From JAYPHU01 sp038127535 (lineage in GTDB: Bacteria; Pseudomonadota; Alphaproteobacteria; Rhodospirillales; UBA2165), in contig JAYPHU010000009.1 of the NCBI GenBank assembly GCA_038127535.1, forward strand, positions 42,669-106,668: a stretch of DNA of 64,000 bases, read 5' to 3'. The position numbers were made by a program, and so were the translations under genes. Shown here piece after piece: positions 51,691-60,897 of this stretch. Under the pieces are notes generated by a model. The model did no database searches. It was not told the origin of the DNA and worked only from the letters and a program-made list of their open reading frames with translations. The stretch's first letter is position 1. Each line of letters starts with the position of its first letter.

Positions 51691-53211
51691 CTAATAGCCT
51701 TCCGTGTGCTGCGTGTCCAAATCACCGAAACGGGTGAACCTGCCGTCGAAGTAGAGCTTCACCGTGCCGGTCGGGCCGTGACGTTGTTTGGCGACAATGA
51801 ATTCAGATTGATGACGGACTTCATTTAACCGGGTTTCCCAGCGGTCAAACCGTTCCGCAAATTTGTCCGGTGATTCATCTGGGCGTTGGGCGGGCTCTCC
51901 CCGTTCCAGATAATAGGATTCCCGGAAGATGAAGGTCACAACGTCGGCGTCCTGTTCGATGGTGCCCGATTCACGCAAATCGGACAGCTGCGGCCGCTTG
52001 TCTTCACGCTGCTCCACCGCGCGGGAAAGCTGGGACAACGCCACCACGGGCACATTCAGTTCTTTTGCCAGGGTCTTAAGACCCCGCGTGATCTCCGCGA
52101 TTTCCTGTACTCGATTGTCGGTCCGGTTGGAGCTTTCCATCAATTGCAGATAGTCAACGATGATCAGGCCGAGGCCATGCTCGCGCTTCAGCCGGCGGGC
52201 GCGGGTCCGGAGCATACTGACCGACATGGCCGGGGTGTCGTCAATAAAGATCGGCAGTTTGTGTAATTGCTGGCTGGCGACGACCAGTTTGTCGAACTCC
52301 TCGTTCGACAATGTGCCCCGGCGCATCTTGTCGGAGGCGATCTCTGTCTGTTCCGACAGAATACGGGCGGCAAGCTGTTCCGACGACATTTCCAAGGAAA
52401 AGAACCCGACCACGGCGCCATCTTGGACCGTCTTGTTGCCAGTATCGTCGATTTCAACTTTATAATCATATGCCGCATTGAACGCGATATTTGTAGCCAA
52501 GGCGGTTTTGCCCATCGACGGACGTCCGGCAAGAATAACCAGATCGGACGGATGCAGCCCGCCAAGCTGGGAGTCGATGTCCCGCAGTCCCGTGGCGACG
52601 CCGGCGATCCTGCCGTCCCGCTTGTGGGCGGCCTCCGCCATTTCGATGGCGGTGATGATTGACGAGCGAAAATCCTGAAATCCGCCTTCGAATTCGCCGG
52701 TCGTCGCCAGGTCATAGAGCGTTTGTTCCGCCCGCTCGATCTGGCGCATGGCCGTGCTGTCGAGATCGGGCGAGTAGGCCTGATTGACGACGGTTTCGCC
52801 CAATTCAATAAGCTGGCGTTTCAGATGCAGGTCATAAATCGTGCGGCCGTATTCACCCGCATTGATGACATTGACCATGGACGCGGCCAGATCGGCCAGG
52901 TATTCGACCCCGCCCACATCGGCCAGGGAGCCGTCTTGCTCGAAGAAATTCCGAAGTGTGATCGGGTCGGCGATTTGTCCACGCTCAATCAGCTTGGCGA
53001 CTGCGCCGAAGATCTTGCCATGGATTGGGTCGGCGAAGTGGTCCGGCCGCAGAAAATCCGACACCCGGTCGTAGGCGTTATTGTTGGCAAACATGGCCCC
53101 TAATAGCGCTTTTTCCGCCTCGAAATTATGGGGCGGAGAGCGGAACGACGGCAAATGCTCATCGTCGTTGAGGGGCTGTACAGCCGAGGTGTTTTGTGCA
53201 GCGGATGCCAT
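51691..53211 (-). CDS. dnaB: Replicative DNA helicase DnaB
   Basis: Hexameric helicase of the replisome. The 506-residue protein has the N-terminal collar domain (NFEAEKALLGAMFANNNAYD), Walker A AGRPSMGKTALATN near residue 233, Walker B LIIVDYLQLM, and DLRESGTIEQDADVV (motif H4-like). Length is typical. It is separated from cfa by about 100 bases and starts its own operon with alr. Confidence 0.98.
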   Translation of the reverse strand: MASAAQNTSAVQPLNDDEHLPSFRSPPHNFEAEKALLGAMFANNNAYDRVSDFLRPDHFADPIHGKIFGAVAKLIERGQIADPITLRNFFEQDGSLADVGGVEYLADLAASMVNVINAGEYGRTIYDLHLKRQLIELGETVVNQAYSPDLDSTAMRQIERAEQTLYDLATTGEFEGGFQDFRSSIITAIEMAEAAHKRDGRIAGVATGLRDIDSQLGGLHPSDLVILAGRPSMGKTALATNIAFNAAYDYKVEIDDTGNKTVQDGAVVGFFSLEMSSEQLAARILSEQTEIASDKMRRGTLSNEEFDKLVVASQQLHKLPIFIDDTPAMSVSMLRTRARRLKREHGLGLIIVDYLQLMESSNRTDNRVQEIAEITRGLKTLAKELNVPVVALSQLSRAVEQREDKRPQLSDLRESGTIEQDADVVTFIFRESYYLERGEPAQRPDESPDKFAERFDRWETRLNEVRHQSEFIVAKQRHGPTGTVKLYFDGRFTRFGDLDTQHTEGY

Positions 53212-53317
53212 GATGGGGAACCTAACCCCAACCGCCGGACCGTTGAACCCTCAAAAAAACTCACACCCTGAGGAACCTGGGGATAAGCTCTAGAGTCCTT
53301 GAAATATAAAGATTATG

Positions 53318-54568
53318 TCAGGCTGCCCGTTCGCTTTTTTCGTCTGCCATTTGGTCGAGCGCCTTCTCCGCCTCGGCGATATAGGTGCGTGTCATGGGAA
53401 CGATTCCCGCGCGCTTAGTCATCTGGATTTGGAAGACCGTCAGACCGAGGTATCGGAAGGAGACCTCGCTGCCGGAAAGATAATATTCCCACATGCGGCA
53501 AAAGCGTTCGTCATAGATTTCCTTGACCCGGTCACGGTTCTTCCTGAAGCGGATTTGCCACTGCTTCAGCGTCTCGGCGTAGTGCAGGCCGAGGCATTCA
53601 ATATCGGTGACCATCAACCCTGACCGTTCGATCTTGGGCATGATTTCGGAGAGCGCCGGGATATAGCCGCCGGGGAAGATGTATTTCCGGATCCAGGGGT
53701 CGGTCGTGCTGGGCGGCTCAGTCCGCCCGATGGTATGAAGGAGCGCCACCCCATTTTTCGCCAGCAGGCGATCCATTTGGGAGAAAAACTGGCCGAAATG
53801 GCCAACGCCGACATGTTCAAACATGCCGACCGAGATTATCCGGTCAAATAAACCTTGTTGGTCCCGATAGTCCCGCAAGTGAAACTCGGCTTGGTTCGCC
53901 ATGCCTTGCTTGCGGGCCCGATCGTTGGAGATCTTGTGCTGTTCTTCAGACAGGGTGACACCCGTAACGACGGCGCCTGAATGTTTGGCGATGTAGAGAC
54001 CAAGGCCACCCCAACCGGAGCCGATATCCAGAACCTTTTGGCCCTTTTCAGGCAACAGCTTTGCCATCAGATGCCGCTTTTTGTGAAGTTGCGCCGTCTC
54101 TATATCGTTTTCAGGGTCTTCGAAATAGGCGCAGGAGTACTGGAGGTCGGAATCGAGGAAGAGTTCGTACAACTCACCCGATAAATCATAGTGATGGGCG
54201 ACGTTCTGTTTCGAGCGGCCCGCCGGATTGTATTGCTGAATTCGACGGCTGAGCATATCCAATGCGGCCGTAAACTTGTGGAAACCGTAATGGCCTTTGT
54301 CTCGAAGATTCAACGACAGTAGGGCTAGGAGTTCGTAGATCTGCCCATTCTCAATGGTGATCCGGCCGTCCATATAGCCTTCGCCCAACGCCATACTTGG
54401 GTTCAAAAGCATGCGCCGGACAATGCCATTGTCATGATAACGGATCGTCAGGTCCGGTTCCGCCGTCCCCTCGATCACATGCATGTTACCCGTTGGGTCA
54501 ATGACCCGAAGTGTGCCGACATTTATGAGCCGGCGAAAAATTGCGAGCAGCATGAACATCAGAGACAA
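53318..54568 (-). CDS. cfa: Cyclopropane-fatty-acyl-phospholipid synthase
   Basis: Uses SAM to convert membrane unsaturated fatty acyl chains into cyclopropane rings, protecting membranes in stationary or acid stress. The 416-residue protein has an N-terminal lipid-binding region, the SAM motif VLDIGSGWGGLGLYIAKHSG, catalytic glutamate region RIISVGMFEHVGVGHFGQFF and C-terminal RMWEYYLSGSEVSFRYLG. It sits between rplI and dnaB, an unusual insertion in an otherwise ribosomal/replication cluster, but on the same strand and with its own gaps. Confidence 0.95.
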   Translation of the reverse strand: MSLMFMLLAIFRRLINVGTLRVIDPTGNMHVIEGTAEPDLTIRYHDNGIVRRMLLNPSMALGEGYMDGRITIENGQIYELLALLSLNLRDKGHYGFHKFTAALDMLSRRIQQYNPAGRSKQNVAHHYDLSGELYELFLDSDLQYSCAYFEDPENDIETAQLHKKRHLMAKLLPEKGQKVLDIGSGWGGLGLYIAKHSGAVVTGVTLSEEQHKISNDRARKQGMANQAEFHLRDYRDQQGLFDRIISVGMFEHVGVGHFGQFFSQMDRLLAKNGVALLHTIGRTEPPSTTDPWIRKYIFPGGYIPALSEIMPKIERSGLMVTDIECLGLHYAETLKQWQIRFRKNRDRVKEIYDERFCRMWEYYLSGSEVSFRYLGLTVFQIQMTKRAGIVPMTRTYIAEAEKALDQMADEKSERAA

Positions 54569-54671
54569 CCTCCTCGAACATCCGGCTTGTTAGCCGCTTT
54601 TTATAGTCGTTTCTCCCTTTATGTGTTAAAAACGCTAACATAAATCAATTTGCGGGTGAAGACTTCAGGGA

Positions 54672-54703
54672 AACAAAAATGGCGCACGTTTAAGTGCGCC
54701 ATT
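54672..54703 (-). terminator. Rho-independent terminator after rplI
   Basis: ATGGCGCAC at 54679-54687 and GTGCGCCAT at 54694-54702 form a perfect stem; reading the minus strand it is followed by TTTTTGTTT (54678 downwards). It lies 32 bases beyond the rplI stop. Confidence 0.88.
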
Positions 54704-54735
54704 CTCAAATTTTTACTCTTAAATTTAGCAGGATA

Positions 54736-55407
54736 TTATTCGGATTTTTCTTCCTCTGCCTCGTCCTGGGGGTCGTCAGCGGCCTCTTCACCAGCGTCAT
54801 CGGCAGCCTCTTCGGTGGCGTCATCTTCCTCTGCCGACGCCTCTTGGGCGTCTTCGGCTTCCTCGCCGTCTTCCTCGGCCAGGGTCTCTTCCAGCATGAT
54901 CGGCTCTTCGCCATCGTTGGACACGATCGCCTCGCCGGTCCGTTCCTGAATTTCCGCTTCTTCTTCCGAGCGGGCGACATTCGCGGTCACCGATACGGAA
55001 ACCTCGGGGTGCAGGCTGACGGTAACGGTGTGAAGCCCCACGGACTTGATCGGCTGTTCCAGAACGACTTGGTTGCGGTCAATCGAGAAACCGGCTTCCG
55101 AGACGCCGGTGGCGATATCGCGGGCGTTGACCGAGCCATAAAGCTGGCCGGCGTCCCCGGCTTGGCGGACCATGATGACGAACAGGCCGCCCATCTTGGA
55201 GGCGACTGCCTCAGCCTCGTTCTTGCGCTCCAGGTTCTGGGCCTCTAGTTGGGCGCGCTGCGACTCGAAATGGGCTCTGTTGGCCTCATTCGCCAACACG
55301 GCTTTATTGCGGGGCAGTAAAAAGTTCCGGGCAAAGCCGGATTTGACGTTTACCACGTCGCCCATCTGTCCCAGTTTTTCGATGCGTTCCAGCAGGATGA
55401 CTTCCAT
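54736..55407 (-). CDS. rplI: 50S ribosomal protein L9 with a long acidic C-terminal tail
   Basis: Ribosomal protein L9 binds 23S rRNA near L1. Residues 1-150 match the family: MEVILLERIEKLGQMGDVVNVKSGFARNFLL at the start, of which GFARNFLLPRNKA is the hallmark, then a long helix and the C-domain (QLYGSVNARDIA). Residues about 155-223 are an extra tail made almost only of Glu, Asp, Ala and Ser. Normal L9 has about 150 residues. The stop is followed by a strong terminator. Expression is linked to rpsF-rpsR-DUF2232. Confidence 0.96.
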   Translation of the reverse strand: MEVILLERIEKLGQMGDVVNVKSGFARNFLLPRNKAVLANEANRAHFESQRAQLEAQNLERKNEAEAVASKMGGLFVIMVRQAGDAGQLYGSVNARDIATGVSEAGFSIDRNQVVLEQPIKSVGLHTVTVSLHPEVSVSVTANVARSEEEAEIQERTGEAIVSNDGEEPIMLEETLAEEDGEEAEDAQEASAEEDDATEEAADDAGEEAADDPQDEAEEEKSE

Positions 55408-55409
55408 TT

Positions 55410-56360
55410 TTAATCCTCCTCATTTGGATTTGATTGAGCCGGCGCAAAGCGACTTCTTAGCACGGCCCATTGTTCGAAGAACCCCAACCCGGCGACGGCT
55501 ACGAACATCCAGGTCGAGATGAAAAGCAAGAAGTAAAAAGCCATGAAGGCTAAGGCCGGGATGGCTTGGCGCCTGACGACCACGTGTACGATTCCCAGGC
55601 CGATATAGAAAAACGGTGCGGCCAGGACGATTACCAAGTTGCGCCCCAGATATTCAATATCGCCCGACCCCAGCAGAGCCAGGACCGCCGAGCCCACCAA
55701 CGCCCAATAGACCCACTCCGGGGCGTCCAGCATTGTGTAGGTCGGGGTGGGGCGGGCATTTGCGCGCTGCTTGACCAGAATAGCCTGGGCCAGGACGGCG
55801 TTCAGGATCATGATCAGCATCCACCCGGCGCTAAACATGCCGGGGAACATATCGACCGTGGTTTGAATCATCGCTTCCGAACCGGGTTCCGAGCCCAAGA
55901 TTCCCAGGCGCTGCGCAAACTTGGCGCGTAGCAACTCGTCAACGGAGCCGCGGAAACCGCCGGCTTCACCTTGCGTTGCAATCGCGGCCAACATCAGCAC
56001 CATTGCGCCGAACGCGGCCAAGCGCGCGACGGTGGCGCCGATGGGATACCATTCAACGTCCCCGGCGCTGGTTTGACGGTTCATCAGCGCTGTGCGGACA
56101 ACAAGCCACGCAGGGAAGGCGATAAACACGCCGTAGAACCCGCCCTCAACCAATGACGTCGATAATATTGCCGCAAAGACACCCGTCAGGCTGGCTATGG
56201 ATACACTCCGCGTTCCATAGGCCAGGCCAACCATCATCGGCGGAAAGGCTGCCACAATCACAAACAAACCGGCAGAGGGCACGACCCTGCCCATGCCGAA
56301 GAGCAGTGCGCTCAGGACACCACAGCCGATTGCGATCCAAATGCCTTTGTGCATATCCAC
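55410..56360 (-). CDS. DUF2232 membrane protein
   Basis: A 316-residue polytopic protein with seven to eight hydrophobic segments, member of the DUF2232 family that lies between rpsR and rplI in alphaproteobacteria. Its role is unknown. It begins MDMHKGIWIAIGCGVLSALLF, one helix, and ends with a hydrophobic stretch LLFISTWMFVAVAGLGFF. Only two bases separate it from rplI. The call rests on the conserved location and membrane topology. Confidence 0.82.
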   Translation of the reverse strand: MDMHKGIWIAIGCGVLSALLFGMGRVVPSAGLFVIVAAFPPMMVGLAYGTRSVSIASLTGVFAAILSTSLVEGGFYGVFIAFPAWLVVRTALMNRQTSAGDVEWYPIGATVARLAAFGAMVLMLAAIATQGEAGGFRGSVDELLRAKFAQRLGILGSEPGSEAMIQTTVDMFPGMFSAGWMLIMILNAVLAQAILVKQRANARPTPTYTMLDAPEWVYWALVGSAVLALLGSGDIEYLGRNLVIVLAAPFFYIGLGIVHVVVRRQAIPALAFMAFYFLLFISTWMFVAVAGLGFFEQWAVLRSRFAPAQSNPNEED

Positions 56361-56401
56361 CCCGCATCCCGCCCTAAAGCGGGAAATCGGGTTAAAACCG
56401 G

Positions 56402-56692
56402 TTACTGGGAAACGTACGGCAAGAGGGCCAGGAACCGGGCCCGCTTGATCGCTTTTGCCAATTCCCGCTGCTTTTTAGCGGAGACCGCCGTGATCCGGCT
56501 CGGGACGATCTTGCCGCGCTCCGAAATGTAGCGGGACAGGAGTTTCACGTCCTTGAAGTCGATCTTCGGCGCGTTATCACCGGAGAACGGGCAGGATTTC
56601 CGGCGGCGAAAGAACGGCCGGCGTCCGCCGCCACCGCCACCGCGGGGGCGGGACGAACCTGTGTCACCACTTTGGGGGCGTTGGTCGCTCAT
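56402..56692 (-). CDS. rpsR: 30S ribosomal protein S18
   Basis: Small-subunit protein that binds S6. The 96-residue protein has a Gly/Arg/Pro-rich N-terminal extension (SRPRGGGGGGRRPFFRRRKS) and the core SGDNAPKIDFKDVKLLSRYI, SERGKIVPSRITAV, AKKQRELAKAIKRARFLALL. Its start overlaps the rpsF stop by four bases. Confidence 0.97.
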   Translation of the reverse strand: MSDQRPQSGDTGSSRPRGGGGGGRRPFFRRRKSCPFSGDNAPKIDFKDVKLLSRYISERGKIVPSRITAVSAKKQRELAKAIKRARFLALLPYVSQ

Positions 56693-57168
56693 TCTTCGGT
56701 CTCCTTCGCTTCGTCGGCGTCGGCCTCATCAGCGGCCTCTTCCTTTTCCTCGGTATCATCGGAGGATTCTGCGGATGAAGAAGACTCATCGGACTTCTCG
56801 CGGGCCTTAAAGCCCTGATCGTCATCATCCCGGTCATCGCGGCTGGAGCGGGTTTGGGCTTGGATCGACGGCTCGTCGTTCAGCTCATCCACTCGAATGG
56901 TCATATACCGCAACACATCCTCATGCAGACGCATTTGACGCTCCATCTCATGAACGGCTTCAGCCGGACCGTCGATGTTCAACATCGTGTAGTGCGCCTT
57001 GCGGTTTTTCTTGATGCGGTAGGCCAGGGATTTCAGACCCCAGCTTTCGGTGCGGGTGACATTGCCGCCACCCTCTGAAATGACGCCGGCGAAGTTTTCC
57101 GCAAGAGCTTCAGCTTGTTGCGCAGAGATTTCCTGCCGCGCAATAAATACGCTTTCATAATAAGGCAT
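56689..57168 (-). CDS. rpsF: 30S ribosomal protein S6 with acidic tail
   Basis: Small-subunit protein partner of S18. Residues 1-100 are typical S6 (MPYYESVFIARQEISAQQAE at the start, with GLKSLAYRIKKNRKAHYTML and YMTIRVDEL). Residues about 105-159 form a highly acidic, Ser/Glu/Asp-rich tail (DRDDDDQGFKAREKSDESS and similar), longer than in most S6 proteins. It overlaps rpsR. A 260-base divergent intergenic region lies between rpsF and fabD and could hold the S6:S18 leader, but no such fold was confirmed by eye. Confidence 0.96.
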   Translation of the reverse strand: MPYYESVFIARQEISAQQAEALAENFAGVISEGGGNVTRTESWGLKSLAYRIKKNRKAHYTMLNIDGPAEAVHEMERQMRLHEDVLRYMTIRVDELNDEPSIQAQTRSSRDDRDDDDQGFKAREKSDESSSSAESSDDTEEKEEAADEADADEAKETEE

Positions 57169-57429
57169 ATGTATCCCCTTTCGGCTTATCTCAACCCAAC
57201 GGAAATCGCCTTAATTCCCGGAGCATAGCCAACACCGAATCAAAGAGGTGATGGCAAGGAGGTGAAGGGGCGGAAATATACATATATTAATGACCCATGC
57301 AAGCGCCCATCCAAGCGTTTGCGCGGTTCGGATAGGGGCGGTTGGCAGGCGCTTGACACTCTGTGGTGAAGAGCCTTCACTGATCTTTATGTCCCATTTG
57401 GATAGATTTGAACCAATTACGAGTTAAGC

Positions 57430-58371
57430 ATGACTCACGCGCTAATATTTCCCGGCCAGGGATCGCAGGCCGTCGGCATGGGCAAAGACCTCGCGGACGC
57501 ATTTCCCGAGGCAAAAGCCGTCTTCGAGCAAGTCGATGACGCGCTCGGCCAGAACCTCTCCGAGATCATGTTCGAAGGGCCGGAAGACCAGCTTACCCTC
57601 ACCGAAAACACCCAGCCGGCTCTCATGGCCATGAGCATGGCGATCATGGCGGTTCTGGAAAGCCGGCACGGATTTAATATCGGCTCGCAAGCGACCTGCG
57701 TTGCCGGGCATTCGCTGGGGGAATATTCGGCGCTCGCGGCGGCCAAAGCCTTTGGGCTGGCCGATACGGCCCGTCTGCTGAAATCCAGGGGCAAGTCCAT
57801 GCAGGTCGCGGTGCCCGTCGGAGAGGGGGCAATGGCGGCGGTCTTGGGGATCGAAATGGACGTGGCGGAGGCGATCGCCGCCGAAGCTGCCCAGAGCGAA
57901 GTGTGCACAGCGGCGAACGACAACGCACCGGGCCAGATCGTGCTCAGCGGCGCCACCGCGGCGATTGAACGCGCCGTAGAAATCGCCAAGGAGAAAGGCG
58001 CCAAGCGGAGCATTTTGCTGCCCGTGAGCGCACCTTTTCACTGTGCGATGATGGCGCCGGCTGCCGATGTGATGGCTGACGAGTTGGCGGCCATCGATAT
58101 TCAGATCCCGGCGGTTCCTATCGTCGCCAATGTCACCGCCGCATCCACCAGCGATCCGGCGCAGATCCGGTCTTTGTTGGTGGAGCAGGTGACCTCCCGT
58201 GTCCGGTGGCGGGAGTGCATATTGGCCATGAAGGATATGGGCGTGACGACATTTGTAGAAGTCGGCGCGGGCAAGGTCCTCACCGGGATGATCCGGCGGA
58301 TTGATAGCGATCTCAGTGGCGTATCTGTGCAGTCGCTCGAAGATATCGAGGCCTTTGCGGCCAGTCTTTAA
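57430..58371 (+). CDS. fabD: Malonyl-CoA:ACP transacylase
   Basis: Loads malonate on ACP for fatty-acid elongation. The 313-residue protein has IFPGQGSQAVGMGKDLA at the start, the catalytic serine motif VAGHSLGEYSALAA near residue 97, and His region PVSAPFHCAMM. It heads the divergent cluster fabD-fabG-acpP-fabF-mltG. The gene lies opposite rpsF across a 260-base gap. Confidence 0.97.
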   Translation: MTHALIFPGQGSQAVGMGKDLADAFPEAKAVFEQVDDALGQNLSEIMFEGPEDQLTLTENTQPALMAMSMAIMAVLESRHGFNIGSQATCVAGHSLGEYSALAAAKAFGLADTARLLKSRGKSMQVAVPVGEGAMAAVLGIEMDVAEAIAAEAAQSEVCTAANDNAPGQIVLSGATAAIERAVEIAKEKGAKRSILLPVSAPFHCAMMAPAADVMADELAAIDIQIPAVPIVANVTAASTSDPAQIRSLLVEQVTSRVRWRECILAMKDMGVTTFVEVGAGKVLTGMIRRIDSDLSGVSVQSLEDIEAFAASL

Positions 58372-58396
58372 CGCCCAATCAGGGGGACGTGGAACA

Positions 58397-59134
58397 ATGT
58401 TCGATTTGAGCGGTAAGAATGCCCTGGTCACCGGCGCGTCGGGCGGGATTGGCGGCGCTATCGCGCGCGCGCTGCACTGCCAGGGGGCGACCGTTGGTCT
58501 TTCCGGAACGCGCGTCGATGCACTCGAGGCCTTGGCGGGCGAGCTCAAAGAGCGGGCGCACGTTCTACCGGCCAACCTGTCTGATGCGGATGGACCGCAG
58601 TCATTGGCGGATGCGGCGGCTGAGGCCATGGGGCAAGTCGATATCCTGATTAATAACGCCGGTCTTACGCGCGACAATCTGGCGATGCGCATGAAAGACG
58701 AAGATTGGCAGGCGGTTATCGACGTCAATTTGACCGCCGGTTTCCGTCTCAGCCGGGCGTGCCTCCGGGGGATGATGAAGGCCCGCTGGGGGAGAATCAT
58801 CTCCATAACCTCGGTGGTCGCACAGATGGGGAATCCAGGCCAGGCGAACTATGTCGCCTCAAAGGCCGGAACGACTGGCATGTCCAAAGCGCTGGCGGCT
58901 GAAGTCGCGACCAGGGGCATTACCGTAAATTGTGTATCCCCCGGCTTTATTGTCACGCCCATGACCGAAGCGTTGACCGAAGAACAAATCGGCGGAATGC
59001 TGCAGAAAATCCCCATGGATCGCATGGGAGAACCTGCTGATGTCGCCAGCTGTGTGGTCTTTCTGGCGAGTGAGGAATCCTCGTATGTGACTGGGCAGAC
59101 CATTGCCGTAAACGGCGGAATGGCGATGTTTTGA
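58397..59134 (+). CDS. fabG: 3-oxoacyl-ACP reductase
   Basis: NADPH-dependent reduction of beta-ketoacyl-ACP. The 245-residue SDR protein has the nucleotide-binding ALVTGASGGIGGAIA, the NAG core VDILINNAGLTRDNL, catalytic Ser (SITSVVAQ) and YVASKAG, and the C-terminal SSYVTGQTIAVNGGMAMF typical of FabG. ATG 58397 is used because the SDR fold begins MFDLSGKN; a longer frame inside fabD is an artefact. Confidence 0.97.
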   Translation: MFDLSGKNALVTGASGGIGGAIARALHCQGATVGLSGTRVDALEALAGELKERAHVLPANLSDADGPQSLADAAAEAMGQVDILINNAGLTRDNLAMRMKDEDWQAVIDVNLTAGFRLSRACLRGMMKARWGRIISITSVVAQMGNPGQANYVASKAGTTGMSKALAAEVATRGITVNCVSPGFIVTPMTEALTEEQIGGMLQKIPMDRMGEPADVASCVVFLASEESSYVTGQTIAVNGGMAMF

Positions 59135-59308
59135 GGGATGATTTTGCCGCATTTGAAGGGGTGTTTTCGAGTGCTAGCCAAGGCAAATAAAGTGTGTTAG
59201 GAACGCCGCTATGCTCCTCGGACACGTAGGGACAGGGAGTGTTTCATCGCTTCTACTTTTGAAGCGGGATCAGTGATCTAGGTTTATTCTGAATCGAGGA
59301 ATTTAAGA

Positions 59309-59542
59309 ATGAGTGATGTAGCCAAGCGCGTAAAAGGAATTATTGTTGAGCATCTTGGTGTCGATGAAGACAAAGTCACCGATACTGCCAGCTTCATTGA
59401 TGATCTAGGAGCTGATAGCTTGGATACGGTCGAACTCGTCATGGCGTTCGAGGAAGAGTTCGGATGCGAAATTCCGGACGACGCTGCCGAGAAAATTCTG
59501 ACGGTTAAGGACGCTGTCGACTTCCTGTCGCAGAACGCTTAA
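59309..59542 (+). CDS. acpP: Acyl carrier protein
   Basis: A 77-residue acidic protein that carries fatty-acyl intermediates on the phosphopantetheine of Ser37 in the DSL motif (DDLGADSLDTVEL). Length and motif are canonical. It has its own 170-base upstream gap between fabG and acpP with room for a separate promoter, as in E. coli, and is strongly codon-adapted. Confidence 0.98.
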   Translation: MSDVAKRVKGIIVEHLGVDEDKVTDTASFIDDLGADSLDTVELVMAFEEEFGCEIPDDAAEKILTVKDAVDFLSQNA

Positions 59543-59617
59543 CACACCTTTACTAGTTGGCGCTCGACTAGACCGACGCCTGTTTGATTTAGTTAGGTGG
59601 AACCCCGCGAGTCTTCT

Positions 59618-60892
59618 ATGAGACGTGTGGTTATTACAGGTATTGGACTGGTCACACCGCTGGCGTGCGGCGCGCAATTTTCGTGGGATCGACTGATCGG
59701 CGGCAGCTCGGGCGTCAAGCCAATCGACACATTCGATGTTTCAGACATTCCCTCGAAGATCGCAGGGCTGGTGCCCCGCGCTTCCGAGGGGGAGTCCAGT
59801 GCTGACGGAAAGTTCGACCCCGACGAATGGGCCTCGCCCAAGGAACAGCGCCGGATGGATACCTTTATCCAATACGGCCTGGCGGGGGCCAGTTTCGCCG
59901 TCGAGGATTCCGGCTGGCAGCCTGAGGATGAGGAAAGCCTTGAACGAACCGGCGTGTTGGTCGGTTCCGGCATCGGCGGGCTCCCTGAAATCGAATCCAG
60001 CGCTGCCGTGGTTGCCGAGGGTAAAGTCCGCCGGCTCAGCCCGTTCTTTATCCCCGCCAGCCTAATCAATCTTGTCAGCGGCCAAGTCGCCATCAAGTAT
60101 GGCTTTAAGGGTCCGAACCATGCCGTCGTGACCGCATGTTCCTCCGGCGCTCATGCAATCGGTGACGCGGCCAGGCTCATCATGTGGGATGACGCTGACG
60201 TTATGGTAGCCGGCGGCGCCGAAGCTGCAGTTTGCAAATTGGGGGTTGCCGGGTTTGCGCAGGCCAGGGCGCTGTCCACCGGCTTCAACGACACGCCTGA
60301 ACAAGCCTCCCGGCCGTGGGATCAGGATCGCGACGGATTCGTGATTGGCGAGGGAGCCGGCATTGTAGTTCTGGAAGAACTGGAGCATGCCAAGAAGCGC
60401 GGCGCCAAAATTTATGCTGAGGTCGTCGGATACGGCATGTCCGGCGATGCGCATCATATCACTGCGCCGGCCGCAGACGGCAACGGCGGTTTCCGGTCCA
60501 TGCGCGCCGCGCTGAAACGTGCCGGCCTCAATCCTGAGGATATCGACTATATCAATGCTCACGGCACCTCGACGCCGCTGGGCGACGAAATTGAACACGG
60601 CGCGGTGAAGCGTCTGTTCGGGGATGCAGCCAAAACAGTCGCCATGTCGTCGACGAAGTCCGCCATCGGGCATTTGCTGGGCGCCGCAGGTGCGGTCGAA
60701 GCTATCTTTTGTGCATTGGCTGTTCAAAATGGCGTCATTCCGCCGACACTCAATTTGGAAAATCCGTCTGACGGGTGCGATATGAACCTCGTTCCGCATA
60801 CCGCTCAGGAGCGTAAAGTGCGCGCCGCCATGTCGAACTCATTTGGTTTCGGTGGAACCAACGCGAGCCTGGTGGTCGCCGAGGTAAATTAA
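59618..60892 (+). CDS. fabF: 3-oxoacyl-ACP synthase II
   Basis: Condensing enzyme elongating fatty acyl-ACPs. The 424-residue protein starts MRRVVITGIGLVTPLACGA and carries the catalytic Cys in VTACSSGAHAIGDAA, His residues in NAHGTSTPLGDEIE and AIGHLLGAAGAVEA, and the FGFGGTNASLV tail. ATG 59618 is favoured because the family begins at MRR; GTG 59597 would add seven residues. Confidence 0.97.
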   Translation: MRRVVITGIGLVTPLACGAQFSWDRLIGGSSGVKPIDTFDVSDIPSKIAGLVPRASEGESSADGKFDPDEWASPKEQRRMDTFIQYGLAGASFAVEDSGWQPEDEESLERTGVLVGSGIGGLPEIESSAAVVAEGKVRRLSPFFIPASLINLVSGQVAIKYGFKGPNHAVVTACSSGAHAIGDAARLIMWDDADVMVAGGAEAAVCKLGVAGFAQARALSTGFNDTPEQASRPWDQDRDGFVIGEGAGIVVLEELEHAKKRGAKIYAEVVGYGMSGDAHHITAPAADGNGGFRSMRAALKRAGLNPEDIDYINAHGTSTPLGDEIEHGAVKRLFGDAAKTVAMSSTKSAIGHLLGAAGAVEAIFCALAVQNGVIPPTLNLENPSDGCDMNLVPHTAQERKVRAAMSNSFGFGGTNASLVVAEVN

Positions 60893-60897
60893 GCTAC

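Noticed and set aside
57169..57429. S6:S18 ribosomal leader RNA upstream of rpsF
   Set aside because: The region is the right place, and CCG/GGG elements occur near the start, but no convincing conserved fold could be drawn by eye.
57442..58806. 454-codon minus-strand frame opposite fabD/fabG
   Set aside because: Opposite strand to two conserved genes; rich in Arg and Pro, typical of a shadow in GC-rich DNA.
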